DNA from: Topomyia yanbarensis
Taxonomy: Eukaryota; Arthropoda; Insecta; Diptera; Culicidae
Assembly: GCF_030247195.1 (NCBI RefSeq)
Contig: NC_080672.1
Coordinates: 27,845,906 to 27,909,905 of the forward strand
Direction of reading: 5' to 3'
DNA: 64,000 nt
The notes below the pieces were generated by a model. It saw only the letters and a program-made list of their open reading frames with translations, had not been told where the DNA came from and made no database searches. This document shows, piece by piece, positions 10,806 through 22,690 of this stretch. A program made the position numbers and the translations under genes. The stretch's first letter is position 1; the number at the start of each line of letters is the position of its first letter.

Positions 10806-12990
10806 TGCACACTAGATCGAGAGGCCTGTTGTTCACTTGGCTCGATTGGACGTCTGACTGCGGCAGAAGTAGAAAGTAGACTGAGTGTAGCTATTGTTAA
10901 CATGCTAGTAAAATATGTAACAGAAATGTTGAGTTTAACTAATGGCAACAGTTTTAAATGATTGCATTTTTCTGCAGTGGCAAACCAACTTATTTCTAAA
11001 GGAATCATGTTTCTTTTTCTTAGACATACATCCAATCTTGCATTTTCTATGCACGTTATCGATATTATCCTGCGGTCCTGAAATACACCTGTACAGCCAA
11101 ATAGCAACTTCCAGCATAATCCATACCCTGTGGCACTGCAGGCAAATTTTCCATTCCAAAAATAACACCCAATTTCCCCCCATTTTTTCTGCATGTGACA
11201 AGTAATCCGCCGATACGAAGGAAACCTCAAAAATCAAACAGTCAATCAGATCCGCAAGCAATGCAAGCGCAAAAATATGTTCTGCCATCGTCACTTGCCT
11301 CTAGGGAAGCAAGGTTGGAGGGGGGACTGCTCCATAATGGGGCCACTATGATGACACTGATGGGTACCATTACCGGTTCACAGCGGGTCGAGCGGATCTT
11401 TTGCAAGTCACCATTATACCTTGAAGTAGCAGTATCTTGTCTGATGTCGATTGAAGAGATGGCAAAAGTGCCAATACTTGCCCCTTGTTGGAAGATAAAA
11501 GAAGAAACGGAGTGGGAAGCTGATTTCAAATCGAAACGCAACGAAAATATTTGCTCTCACTCGAAGTATCTTCTGCCATCGGATCACCAGCTCCCATCCT
11601 CTTATTTTGTCAACAGTCCGGATTTACCGTCTGTAACGAATCTCGCTAATGCACTCGCTTTAAACGTCTTTGTGTTTGTTCCCTATCGAAGAGTACAGTA
11701 AAAGTAGAAGAAAAGCGGGAAAGCTTGGACTTTTCCCTGCTGCTCGAGACGTTCAAATATCCTCAGCTATCCACAGCTAACGGAGTCAGTTACAGAGCTC
11801 TCCACTGCATGTAGCCAGCCATAGTCAGGCGGAAATTCGTCTCAATAAATATTTCATGATCGGTTTTTCGATTTTTCGCCTCGTTCCCAGCATCCATCCT
11901 GCTACACGGGAATGGGCTTTTAGCGAACAAGATTTCTTTAGTTACAGGAGCGGGTTTTTTTTGCTTTTCTATCAGATGCCACATGCCAGCATATCGAGTG
12001 GAGCGTCAGAAATCAGTGAGATGTTTCCCGTTTTCCGCTAGCTAGCCAAACTAGAACAGGATTATACCTCCTACACCGAAGTGAAAAGGGAAGCATCCCA
12101 CAAAGTGCACCCAAACCACAGCCGGGACCCTTGAAACGGGTTCGGTTGAATGTTTTAGATTAGAACAAACATCATTCTGCGGGGGTTATGGTTACGGTTT
12201 GTCTGACGGTCTGATGGTTTCGACTGCCTCGCTTGCTTGGCTGTTTGCTTGCCGAAGCTGGAAGCTTCACCTAGTTCGGTTGCCAAACATTACCCCAAAC
12301 AACGTGACGCAGAACGAGTTTGCTGACGCTTGCTTGTAATCCTGTTGTTTGTGTACATGGTTGTTTATATTAGGAGATGTTCGTATATAATTTTTGAAGG
12401 ATTGGTGTGTTTTTTTCTCGCGAAAGGTTTCCGTGCTGGAAGCACATACTTTCCATGCAGGTGCAAGAAATAAATATTTAATACACATCTAGTGATATTC
12501 CGTGGTTCGGGGAACAGTAGTTGTTTCAGCAGCTAGCGTAAGCGTGGTAATATTTCCTCATGATAAACCGCATAAATATGAGGATTACCGCTACAGTAAA
12601 TCAAGCGAAAGGATTTACAAACTTCGAATACACTTCGTGGAAAAAATAATTCGGAGACGGAGCCGAAACAGGCGACAGATATTAATTGTCTCTTTAGCTT
12701 CATTAATTTTATGGAAAGCTATATTAGCAAATAGTTGAGAGTAGAATGAGCTTGCAATAAAGGGACGCAATTCAAAATTTTAGTCAGCAAGGTAGTGTGA
12801 GAAGTTTAACGTTTATTACTCTATTAACGCTAATGACCCTATTACGAACATTGGTATTTCGGTCCTGGTCTTTACGGTGAGTTAACATTAAATGAAGCGA
12901 AGTGAACTGTGTGATCGACCAAGCTCTTCCCCACTATCAACTTATGTCAGGAAAAGTGATAAATTTCATTGATTGTTGTAACCCAGCTAA
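10806..12990. other. No supported gene; two long but unsupported open frames
   Basis: This stretch has a 178-residue minus frame (11230-10694) and a 168-residue plus frame (11195-11701) that overlap on opposite strands. Neither shows a recognisable domain. It is less repeat-like and somewhat richer in G+C than its surroundings, so it may be host intronic or intergenic DNA. Confidence 0.4.
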
Positions 12991-13002
12991 CTCCAATTGT
13001 TT

Positions 13003-13865
13003 TGCCTTTCTCTTATAAAGAAAGGCTATGTAATCACTCCAAACATCGACTTACCAACCAAAGTCCAGAGGGTCGAGCGCCATATACCATTCGATTCAGT
13101 TCATCGAGATCACAAAATGCAATGCGTATATTTTTATCGTGGTGGAGGCTCGTTGCGCTTTCGTCACACCTCTTTCTTCTGCTCTATCTCGGAGCCTCAC
13201 TTGTTCCATGTAATGGCACGACCTTTGAGCTTTGATTCAACTCTCGACTCTTCTCTTGCTTCTCGTCGCCATTTAGCTCTCGTTCCACTGAGTCGTTTAG
13301 ATGCTAATTCCGTGAGTCATTTAGCTCCCAGCCTTATCACAATCTACTCGGATAGTGCCCGGTGATGTACTATCCTACTCCGACTGAGAGTTTCCTGGCA
13401 GCGGAATTTCTCTCGATAGCGATGTCTGTTTCGTGAGCCGATTAGCTACCCTTTTTGTCACGATATAGTCGGATAGATCAAATTGAATCTATCCTACTGT
13501 GACTTCCCCGGCGGTAGATTTCTCCCAATATCAATGTTCGTTTCCGTGAGCCGATCTATTCGATCTAGTCCTCGGCGGTGGACCTAGCGTACTCAACGGG
13601 CAAACCAATAGATGTAAACGTCTGTCCAGAGATCACGAGTACAGTGTAGCTTCCGGTTCACTGACGCCCCAACGACCCGCATCCTGTGCTCCGTTGCATA
13701 CTACTCAACTCAAGTTCCCCGGTGTGTATGTGCGTCAAACAATGTTACTCAATTTTCTCAGAGATGGCTGAAAAGATTTACATGAACAAATGAACGATAT
13801 AACGCTCCGATAAGCTGCTATTGATTTTTAATTGTTCCGTCTTCCGGTTACGGAGTTGAAGAGAG
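13003..13865 (+). repeat. Hairpin/(TG)n repeat copy split by an R1-type tail
   Basis: The left half (13003-13118) has the head hairpin CCTTTCT..AGAAAGG, 'ctatgtaatcactc', a degenerate GC-rich block and 'cattcgattcagttcatcgag'. The right half resumes at about 13722 with 'gtgtgtatgtgcgtcaaaca', then 'ttctcagagatggctga' and 'ccgataagctgctattga'. In uninterrupted copies these two halves are separated only by the microsatellite. About 600 bp of R1-type 3' tail lies between them here. Confidence 0.7.
13120..13720 (-). mobile_element. R1-type LINE 3' tail nested in hairpin repeat
   Basis: Contains three or more diverged copies of a motif like 'ccccggcggtagatttctcc' alternating with 'gtgagccgattagct' and 'actcggatag' text. 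The same repeated 3' region follows the coding part of the R1-clade LINE at 62-64 kb, in the same orientation. There is no coding part, so the copy is 5'-truncated. Its lower-coordinate (3') edge lies in the hairpin repeat just after the 'cgagatc' block and its upper (5') edge abuts the remaining TG tract. Confidence 0.6.
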
Positions 13866-13869
13866 CGCG

Positions 13870-15500
13870 AAAAACGTTATCGTTTCGAATAACGTAGAAA
13901 CGGTTAGTTATAGCTATTTACTACCTTCGGAAGAATCTATGACAATGAGATGAGACGCCCCATCTTTTTAAGATAAAAATTTGTTTATTAATCCTCTTAT
14001 AAGTGAGATTCAAATTTTTTTTCTCGTATTATTAGAGATAGAGAGTTGGTGTATTCTGGAAAAATGTAGCAAATTCTTCTATAAGAAACTTTACTGAAGG
14101 TGGAAATAGTCTATCTTCAGTAATCTTTGCGCATTATTAGAGAAAATACCGAAAAAATCGATTTTTTCATTAGAACTTCTTTCCAAGATTTTTTGGAAAT
14201 TCAAAATGTTCTACAAAATTATCAGAATTAATGAAATACAAAATTTCGGTGAAAGAGGCAACTTAATATGTTGAACAATTTCTGAGATATTTACGATTTT
14301 TGTTCGCAAAATGACCTACTTTGCACTAAAATAACGGGCAAAACCGGGAAGACCACTCAGTTTGCATTTGAAAGTACAAGAAAGATGCTACAAGATTCTG
14401 TATGAGTCACTTGTATCCGGTTGTATCCATGGCTCTGGCAGCAGGATTTAAAGAGTATGATTTATTAGTCTAAAATGTTTCAAATGGGTTCAACATTACT
14501 TGGATTTGCGGGTCTACATCACTAAGGACCAATCTAAGTAGCGTTGACCACATTGCAGTGGTTTCGAAAGCAAATTTAGCAGGAATTTTGAGATTTTACT
14601 AAAACTACACCACTTAGCCTAATTATGTCTTTGGAAAAGTTTTCGTAGTTTGTGAGTCCCTTCTTTTTGTTCAAACAACTGTTAGGGTGATTCTAATTTT
14701 ACAAAGATCAAAAAATTTACTTTTCAATCATTCTAGATAGAGACATACGACCTTCATTGAAGTTGTAGAACGACATTTTAGAAAAGTTTGTTGAAAACAT
14801 TTAAGCTCTATCTGTCATATTTTTGATTTTACGATTTTAAAAGCAAAGGTTAGGGTGTTTCTTAGAAAAACTGTTTTATGTTATGTTATTTTGCGGTATT
14901 GACTGAAGTAGTCTTCAGACAACTTTAATATTTTTTATGGTGAATAATTCGTTTCATGGCACCGCCCCTCTCGCAAGTTGATGGGATTGACGGTATTGTA
15001 AACATCATCAAACCACAATAGGTACAATATAGTTATCTAAATATAAGGTCCTTCGCTCTTTTTAGTTTCTATTTGCACTAAGTTCTACTACTAGAGGTTA
15101 ATTAGTTCTCGTGTTAATAATCCACCAATCATTATGACTACTCAGGATTTGATTTATATAAAAAGCCCGCATCAAGATGTTGATTACAATACGACTCGAT
15201 AGTGGTGTATCGAGGAGGCCGAGAGGGCTGATGTGAGCCTTTTTCTGTTCTGTACCTTTCCTATATTCACCTGCTCACAACCAACAATCAACCAGTAACA
15301 AATAGATAATTAAGAAAGGATGTGCTATGTGTGGTGGTTGGCTATTCAAGTATTAGTAGTGTTTGAAGTACTAATGTGTATTTTTCATGTGATGATCTTA
15401 ACTTCATCTGTATCTTGTTCCTGTCTAATCTATTACGTTTCTCATCTATTGTCTTTTATTTCTTCTTTTCGAGTCCTATACTGCCATTCTACACCCGTCT
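13870..15500. other. No gene recognised
   Basis: A+T-rich, with a pair of 'gttagggtg' blocks near 14683 and 14848 suggesting an old internal duplication. The interval 15160-15330 is less A+T-rich and leads into the tandem repeat that follows. No coding frame with motif is seen; the 198-residue frame from 15320 runs into the tandem repeat and is judged fortuitous. Confidence 0.45.
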
Positions 15501-15519
15501 TCAGCTGGGTCAGCAAAGA

Positions 15520-16890
15520 TGGTGATGGTGAACGTCTTAACACTCACACATTCTCAAACGCGATCTCAAGCGGGAACCTACAAAAATGCCCTGGCGCACG
15601 CGATTACGAATCGAAGCCTAGGTCAATGCCTTCAGCTGGATCAATTAAGAAAATACGCTCACACCTATTAGACAGCACGTCTCTTGGCGACATGAACCGG
15701 GAATTTTATCGATATAAGGGAATTCGCTCTCGGCTAGAATCTGAGCCGTACACCGAAAATTTAATATCAGACTCACGGTTCGCGCGACCATTCAAGAACA
15801 CACGCAAATATGTTACAAAATCATGTCAGCATACAACCGTTAGAGCCCCTCGCGATTATTCAAGCAACCTACGCCTACGAACTCGCAAACATGATTACAT
15901 CCCGGTGATAAAGTGAACGTCTCATCACTCATAAACTTACCAACACGATCTCAAGCGTCAACCCATAAACTCGCGCGCTTGCACGATCATGAAACAGGAT
16001 CGTCCGGAAGTCTCAATCCTCGGTACCAACAGTCTAGGTCCATGTTAATTAATAAAAAAAAGAAACAAAAAAAAATAAAATTTTAAAATTAAGAAAAATA
16101 ACATTCACTAGACAAAACGTTCCATGGCGACATGACCGGGAGCTCTAGTGATATGGGGTAACTCACTCCCTGTCAGAATGTGATCCATACACCGAAAACT
16201 AAATATCAAATGACGGTCCGCGTGGCCATCCAAGAACACACGCGAATATGTGAATGGCCGCACGGTTACAAAATCGAATTTATACACGCGAAGTTACATA
16301 CACGTGAGCACACGAGACAAACACGTCAACATACGAACGCTTAAGCCCTTCGCGATCATCTACGTCCACCTATGCCCGCGATCGCGTAAACTTGATAACA
16401 CTCCGGCAATTGTGTGAACGTTTTAGTACTTACGAAGTTACAAACGCGGTCTCAAACGCGAACCCGCAAACGCGCGCGATCATGAATCGGTCACGTCCGG
16501 AAATCTTTAGCCTTCATTCTAGTAATTTAGGTCCATACATTCAGTTGGACCAATAAAAAAATAAAGCTCATATCCACTAGACCACACGTTCTACTGCGAT
16601 ATGTCTGGGAACTCTAGTGATATGGAAGAACCCACTTCCTTCTAGAATCTGAACCGCACACGAAAAACTAAGTATCAGATTCACGGTCCGCGTGCAATCA
16701 TTCTAGAACACACGCGAAGATGCGAACGGCACACGGTTATAAAATAGAATTTATACACGCGAAGTTACGTACACGTTAGCACACGCGACATACAAACGCA
16801 CACGCGATCGAACACGTTAACGTACAAATGCTCGAGCCCTTCGCGGTAATACATGCGATCCCGAAGTCTCTACACCCGCACATATCTGAA
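15520..16890 (+). repeat. Three diverged ~470-bp tandem units rich in CG
   Basis: Units begin at about 15530, 15913 and 16417. Each starts 'gtgaacgt(c/t)tt' and runs through 'acgcgatctcaagcg', 'cgcgcgatcatgaat', 'ggtccat', 'cactagac', 'atctgaaccgtacac', 'cagactcacggt', 'gaacacacgcgaa', 'gagcccttcgcg' and ends near a second 'cgcg' block. The units differ by many substitutions and by an A-rich insertion in unit 2 (about 16050-16105). They stand out by dense CG, acg and cgcg strings in otherwise A+T-rich DNA. No protein frame is shared by all three. Possibly a minisatellite or an untranslated region of an unidentified element. Confidence 0.7.
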
Positions 16891-17198
16891 CCGTACAATG
16901 AATATCCGATTTAGAATCACAGCCCGCTGCAATTGCCCTTAAGCAGTGTTTTAGTGGGCGACATTGCCTGTCTCGGCTGCATTTGTAGTGTGTAATGCTG
17001 ACGGGGAGCCCTTCCGAGAACCTAGCTCTATAGCTCCAGTAGGACAACTCTTTAAAATTAAAAAACGTCTTTGCGATAGCCGAATAAGTTCTCGACCGAT
17101 CTCATTTTTTTAAGCTTACTCGTAATTTAACTAAAGTGTTCTTGAATGATTCTATTTTATCGTCAAAATTTTCATATTATTGTTACTTACCTTGCCGT

Positions 17199-18691
17199 TC
17201 AGGCTAGAGCATTGTTATCTCTTGCTGTGTGTAGAAGCCGTCTCCACTCCACTCGGCCCATTGCTGCTTGTCGCCAGCCTTGCAGTCTTCGAAGGGTTTG
17301 CAGGTCGTCCTCTATGTGGTCGATCCACCGCGCTCGCTGTGCGTCCCGTCTTCTTGTTCCTGTAGGGTCACCCTCAAGAACCATCTTCACCGGGTCGTCG
17401 CCCGACATTCTTACGACGTGTCCATTTTTGCGGTATGCGCGATGGATGATACTTCCAGCAGCTGATGCAACTCATGGTTCATTTGCCTGCGCCACGTTCC
17501 GTCTTCCATCTGCACGCCACCATAGATGGTACGCAACACCTTTCGTTCGAAAACTCAAAGAGCACGTTGGTCCACCACGAGCATAGTCCAGGTCTCGTGG
17601 CCGTAGAGGACACCACCGGTCTAATCAGCGTCTTGTAGATAATCAACTTCGCGCAGCGGCGAATTTTGCTCGATCGGAGCATCTTCCGGAGTTCAAAGTA
17701 GGCACGATTTCCCGCCAAGATCCGTCTCTGAATTTCTCTGCTGGTATCATTGTCGGCAGTTGCCAGTGAGAAAAAATACACGAATTCGTTGACCATCTCG
17801 CTTTCGTCCCCGTCAATCCGAACTCGGGATGGGAGGTTCACATTGTCGTCTCGATAACCTCTTCGTCTCATGTATTTTGTCTTCGAAACGTTGATGGCAA
17901 GTCCAATCCTGCTGGCTTCAGCTTTCAGTTCTATGTAAGTTTCCGACATGGCCTCAACATTCCGTGCCATTATGTGAATGTCGCCGTAACCCTCTTCGAG
18001 ATTCAAAGGGACTCGAGAGTATCTCTGATACTCGAACAACGCACATCACCCGATCCATCGTCGCTTTGACTAATCGTGCTAGCTTATCCGGAAAACCGTA
18101 CTCGTACATTATCTACCATAGCTGATCTCGATCGATTGTGCGATTTGAAATCGACGAACAAATGATGTGTGGGCACGTTGTATTCGCGGCACTTCTGCAG
18201 AACCTGCCGAATCCCGCTTGGTAGATCCCCAAGAACTCCTTAGCAAATGGTGACAATTGGCGGCAAAGAATTCTGGAGAGGAGTTTGTAGGCGGTGATAA
18301 GTAGTGTGATCGTGCGGTAGTTGCAGCTATCCAACTTGTCACCCTTTTTGTATATTGGGCAAACCATCCACTCCTGCGGAAGAATCTCCTCCTTCCAAAT
18401 TTTGGCGATTACCCGGCGCAGTGCTCTAGCCAGTGTTTCACCATCGTATTTTAATAGCTCGCTGGGTAGTTGATCTACACTGGCAGCTTTGTTGTTTTTT
18501 AGCCGACCGATCTCCTCCTTGACTTCTTGGAGATCATGGGCCGGTAGCCTATCGTCTTCTGCGCGTGCTCCAAGATCCGTTGCCATACCGCCTTCGTCCT
18601 CTGCTGCTCGGTACTCGTCATGGTGCTGCTTCCACCTCTCAATAACTTCACACTCGTTCGTAAGAAGGTTGCCGTCTAAGTCCATGCACAT
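17199..18691 (-). pseudogene. RTE-like reverse transcriptase and C-terminus (broken)
   Basis: The N-terminal part (18691-18113) shows EEIGRLKNNKAASVDQLPSE, LPQEWMVCPIYKKGDKLD, CNYRTITLL, YKLLSRILCRQLSPFAKE and YQAGF, the standard fingers and palm entry. The palm block that should carry the first catalytic Asp is frame-shifted near 18150. The second catalytic box reads YGDI at about 17985 instead of Y/F-A-D-D, so one Asp is gone. The region after it (EASRIGLAINVSKTKYM, REIQRRILAGNRAYF, KLIIYKTLIRPVV) is well kept. The final tail at 17408-17199 lies in another frame. Not functional. Confidence 0.85.
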
Positions 18692-18936
18692 ATGGGCTTG
18701 CGGAACGTGGCCTTTGCGCGAACTGTTCAGCTTCTCGTAGAACGTCCGTGTATCGTTTACGCGCTACAGTTGTTCCATCGCTTCGCGATCTCGTTCCTCC
18801 TGTTGGCGCTTCTTTCTCCGGAGGACTTTGTTCCGTGCTTGTTTGTATCGCTCCACATTCCGTGCTGCATTTTTCTCTTCTATTAATTGCTTACATTCGT
18901 CATCGAACCAGTCGTTTCCTCGATTCGGAATCGCTG

Positions 18937-19190
18937 TGGTAGGTACGAACGTTGGTGATATCAGAGAAGAATCGCCCGCCGATTAAAACGTGATCGATTT
19001 GGTTTTTAGGTGTGTTGGTCAGGTGATCTCCAGGTGGCTTTGTGGATATCTTTGCGGGGGAGCTCGTCGTCGATTATCCTGTCGAAAGCTGGAAAACAGA
19101 GTGACCTACAGTTCCATGTTCCGAATTTCCAATCGTAGTCCTTAATTGGTCGCGTAGGCCTTTGCCGATTGTTCCGATTCATATTTTCTT
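18937..19190 (-). pseudogene. Endonuclease remnants joined by deletion
   Basis: On the minus strand the sequence goes from DYDWKFGTWNCRS (endonuclease strand 1, with the metal-coordinating Asn) within about 40 bases to RKDIHKATWRSPD and then, after a one-base shift and stop, NQIDHVLI (C-terminal strand with Asp and His positions). About 170 residues of a normal APE-type endonuclease are missing between these. The junction lies near 19085-19110. Confidence 0.7.
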
Positions 19191-19545
19191 CTGCATTGTT
19201 CGTAACGGTTAGTTTTCCAGGGCGGCTTGTTGGGCCTTCCCCAACCCCCTGTCTCGCCGGAGGACCATAGTATCAGCACTGTTTAGAGTCCCACGCTGAC
19301 ACGAGGGCGATACACCAGCCGCCCCTAACATGGAGAATATACGCTCGGATGGACTCACCCTCCGAAAAGAGGAGCCCCCTTCCCTGTCAGCATACGACCA
19401 TGGTCCCACCGCGGGGTTGGTTACCCGATCTTTCCTATGGTTACTCGTACCCCAGCTGGCACCGCGGAGAGGTAGGGATAGGAGTTACTGGATAAGAGGC
19501 TAAGGACCACTGTGGCGAACCACCGGGTCTATATTACGCATTGTC

Positions 19546-21710
19546 CAGTTATTTACCAACCATATTATTGCTATGAATTTTTTAATATTTTTTTTAGGTG
19601 AAAATAGTGTTTTTTTGGAAAAATAGTCCCCGTTTCCAAAAAGATTTTTTTAATGAATCGTTCAGTTGAGCTGTTGGGCGGTTGTAGTCACGGCAAACCT
19701 CTTTAAAAACCTCGTTTTGCGGAAATTGCTGTAACTTCGACAACTATTAATATTTTATGTATTTAAGTGGACATTGGACATTGTACTACGCTAGACGCAA
19801 GTGTTTCATAAAAATATGCTGCATACCTTTACAAAAATTCAAACTTTTCCCTTTCTTATATAACCCCTTAAAGACCCCAATCATCGGGCAGTTTATGTTT
19901 TCATTCGGATTCCAAAATTAACAAAAATAATTTTGTTTCGGGGGGCAAGGCCCGGATCCTTCGGGCTTTAAGGCTGGCTAAGTCTAACCGTTTTTATTCT
20001 AATAAATACACTGAACTAGGAGGTCACAGTCTGTATCGATACATTTTATCAAGGCTTCGCCAAATACAAATATGTTAATACGGAATGCTCTGATGATTTT
20101 TCGAGGACAAGTTTTACGCTACCCTGTACCTGGAAAGGTACACTGTCAAAGTGACAATGTACTTTGATGAAATTGTGCTAAAACTGGCAGCACTGTGAAC
20201 CGAAAAAATATCGTGTGCGTCACCATGGATATTGTTTATTATGCTGAAAATCAGGAAAAATTAGAACCTTGAGGACTCTAGGAAAAGTTTCATTTCTGAT
20301 GATGCGACTTGTGCGGCGGAATCGAAACCGCGAAGAAACCGGCGATGAGTGCAATATTACAACCTGGAAGGAGAAGTTTATTGACGGCCGTACTGCAGGT
20401 TTTACGTGATTAGGTAGTAATAGATGACTAATTGATTAATTCTGCCTCCAACAGGTTGACAAAGTATCCTGGTATCTGTTACATTCCATGCGTCAATCCC
20501 GGACGAAACCAAACCGGCTTCTCCTACAGGGGTTTTCTCTAGTTTACAGGAAGGTAGCAGTGTCCAAAGTCCAAAACACTGATTTTTCTGTCCTAATCAA
20601 TTTTATTTCCTTACGGTGTGTGATGTAGGTGTGTAAAGTGGCCGGGCAGCGCTGGGGAGGAATTCGAGTGGATCGTTATAGGCGTATGGTGGATGACGGT
20701 CTTATGTGGTTGCTGGATGGCTCGCTGGGCGATGGCCGATTGCGGTTGATGGTTTAGTCGCAGAGCGACGATCGTATGCTGTTGCAGGTTAACTCATTGA
20801 CTGTTGGAGACAAAATGACGCCTTGCTGGTCGAGACCTTCGTGGTGGCCTTCGAAGCCAGGCAGAAATATGGTAGTGACTTGGGTCTGGTTCATGTATTT
20901 TCCTTGTGTCACGAACTTGGAAATCGGTGTGTCTTAGTCGTACAAACCTCCAGTCAAAACTTAATAGGTTTTCTTTTGAGTAGGAGGAGGCATGGGATTC
21001 CTATATGGCATTGGGTTTTTAGCCCAGGTTATATTACCTGACTCGGACTACCCGAAACTCGCAGAATCTCTTTCACTTCACTGATAGCTAATAAAGATGA
21101 AACGTGTAACTAATTACTGAGTATGCGGTAAACTTACTAAACTGATTCGAAATCTATTAACACTTCTCGAGTGCTTAGTGTCTCAAATGTAAAGGACCTA
21201 CTTAATCCCAATTCACTAATTGCAAATCCAATTACATTCCTTACCAACCCCCCTTTACCACTTCATTTTCCACGTCATTCGCCTCATATTTCCTATTTCC
21301 ATCCGTTAACCCTTAAATGCATGAAACTAATTATTCATTGGTACTTATTTTTCGGTATGGATACGTTATTTATCTCTTGTTGAGGCTTTATATCACAGAA
21401 TTCGGTATGTTGCAAAATGGCAACAGTATGCATTTACGGGTTAATGCAATATCCCATTACTTCTGTTCCAATATCTTTGTATGTGATGTGTCGTGGGTTA
21501 TGTGCGTTACACAATTAAATAATCATTTAGTTTTAGAATTGATAAAGGGAGTGTATATTTCGTATACTTTCTTTTATTAAGCATAATTAAATAGTTGCCG
21601 ACAATATTGCCCACAATTTATGATTACAATGTTTCACATCAGATCAAGACGAACACTACTATACAATACACAGACATTTACTGCCCATAATCGTGTTCAC
21701 GAAAGTGTTG
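19546..21710. other. No gene recognised
   Basis: Mostly unrecognised. Between about 20290 and 20760 two or three short open segments are separated by splice-like AG/GT junctions (for example 'gcctccaacag' before 20457), which might be relics of a decayed host gene, but no family is recognised and frames are broken. The 72-residue frame at 20823-21041 has no motif. Confidence 0.3.
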
Positions 21711-21712
21711 TA

Positions 21713-22034
21713 GGGTTACTGTGCCCTAATTCATCTTAGCACCTCTATTCATCCCACCCATTTGAACACATTAGTTAGAGCAGTGTCTGCTATCTCTATT
21801 CAACGCATTAGCTCAAATGATAGGATGAATAAGGGTGCGTTGTACTCGACTTTTCGCTTCGCTCTAACGCGAGTAATTTACATTTTCCAAGCCAGATTTT
21901 TTACTGATCTGCTTCTTAAGAACGAAGCAAAGATGTTGATGCCTATTTAAGAGCAATCCAACCAGTGAGGGCTGAGCTATCAGCGAAATAGTGTGACATC
22001 GTGACTAATGAGATGAATAAGGGCACGTCTACCC
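21713..22034. mobile_element. 322-bp MITE, TA target duplication
   Basis: Left end GGGTTACTGTGCCCTAATTC and right end in reverse GGGTAGACGTGCCCTTATTC, with TA at 21711-21712 and 22035-22036. It aligns along its length with the copy at 5679-5988, including the internal 'gcttcttaagaacgaagcaa' hairpin. The right-hand TA is shared with the left boundary of the large composite starting at 22037, so one element inserted at the edge of the other. The 62-residue frame inside is not a gene. Confidence 0.8.
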
Positions 22035-22119
22035 TACATTAAGATTTTTTTACACGGTTTTTTTTGCACGGTTTTTTTTACACGGCTTTTTTACACGGTT
22101 TTCGCAATTAACACGGTTT

Positions 22120-22690
22120 TAGCAAAAATCCTTATGAAGGTTTTTGACCAAGATTTTTTGCACGGATTTTGAAATTTACACGGTTTCTGCTTTTCCATTT
22201 TGAATGCAAAGAATTTCGAAGATTTTTGGAAAACTGGAAGTGATTGCTTTTGGAACAGCATTAACGAGTAGATGCCAAATGTTCATGTCTGAGGCCATTT
22301 GGAAAACCAAGATGGCGACTTCAGGTTCATTGGAATTCTCTAAAATCGAATCAATATGGGTATTTTTGGAATGGAATTGACGAATAGACGCTAGATATCG
22401 ATGTCTGGTGCCATATTGAAATTCAAGATGGCGACTTCCGGTTCTGTGGAATTCTCCAAAGCCCAATCAATATGAGTATTTTTGGAACGGGATTGACGAC
22501 TAGGTGCCAAATATCAATGTCTGAGACCATTTCGAAAATCAAGATGGCTACTTCGGTTTAGTAAAATTTTCAATTACCACAACAATGTGAGAATTTTTGT
22601 AATAGCGTTAATGAATAGATACCGGATGTCAATTCCGGAAGTCATGTTTTCATCTAAGATGGTGACTTCTATTTTAGTGCCAAGACGATG
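22120..22690 (+). repeat. Left inverted arm with ~117-bp tandem units
   Basis: Four imperfect units, each with 'atttttggaa', 'gattgacga', 'gccaaatatc', 'atgtctga', 'caagatggcgacttc'. The unit is repeated about every 110-120 bp. The arm matches the reverse complement of 24470-24960, including the sequence before the first unit ('tgcacggatt', 'cacggtttctgctttt'). Related units also occur at 33770-34020. Confidence 0.75.

Larger units (their letters stand above)
17170..19545 (-). mobile_element. RTE-like LINE with internal endonuclease deletion
   Basis: Minus-strand non-LTR element. From its 5' side: a G+C-rich leader (about 19545-19200), endonuclease start with a GTWNCRS motif (about 19155), then directly an endonuclease C-terminal block with HKATW and NQIDHVLI (about 19040-18985), a basic EN-RT linker, RT (18691-17480), and a C-terminal tail with ARWIDHIEDDLQTLRRL and WRQAA (17408-17199). 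It has no RNase H and a very short 3' end, as in the RTE group; clade assignment is moderate. The leader and 3' end are both present, so this is a near full-length copy whose endonuclease centre has been lost. Many frameshifts inactivate it. Confidence 0.8.

Noticed and set aside
10694..11294. Minus-strand frames with Cys-rich text (GKFACSATGY, FGCTGVFQDRR) loosely recalling a nuclear-receptor DNA-binding domain
   Set aside because: The required Cys pairs and spacing are absent, two overlapping frames both look equally suggestive, and the plus strand has a comparably long frame. Treated as chance.
15320..15916. 198-residue plus-strand frame
   Set aside because: The first part is low-complexity hydrophobic text with no conserved domain and the second part lies in tandem repeat unit 1; the frame is not kept in units 2 and 3.
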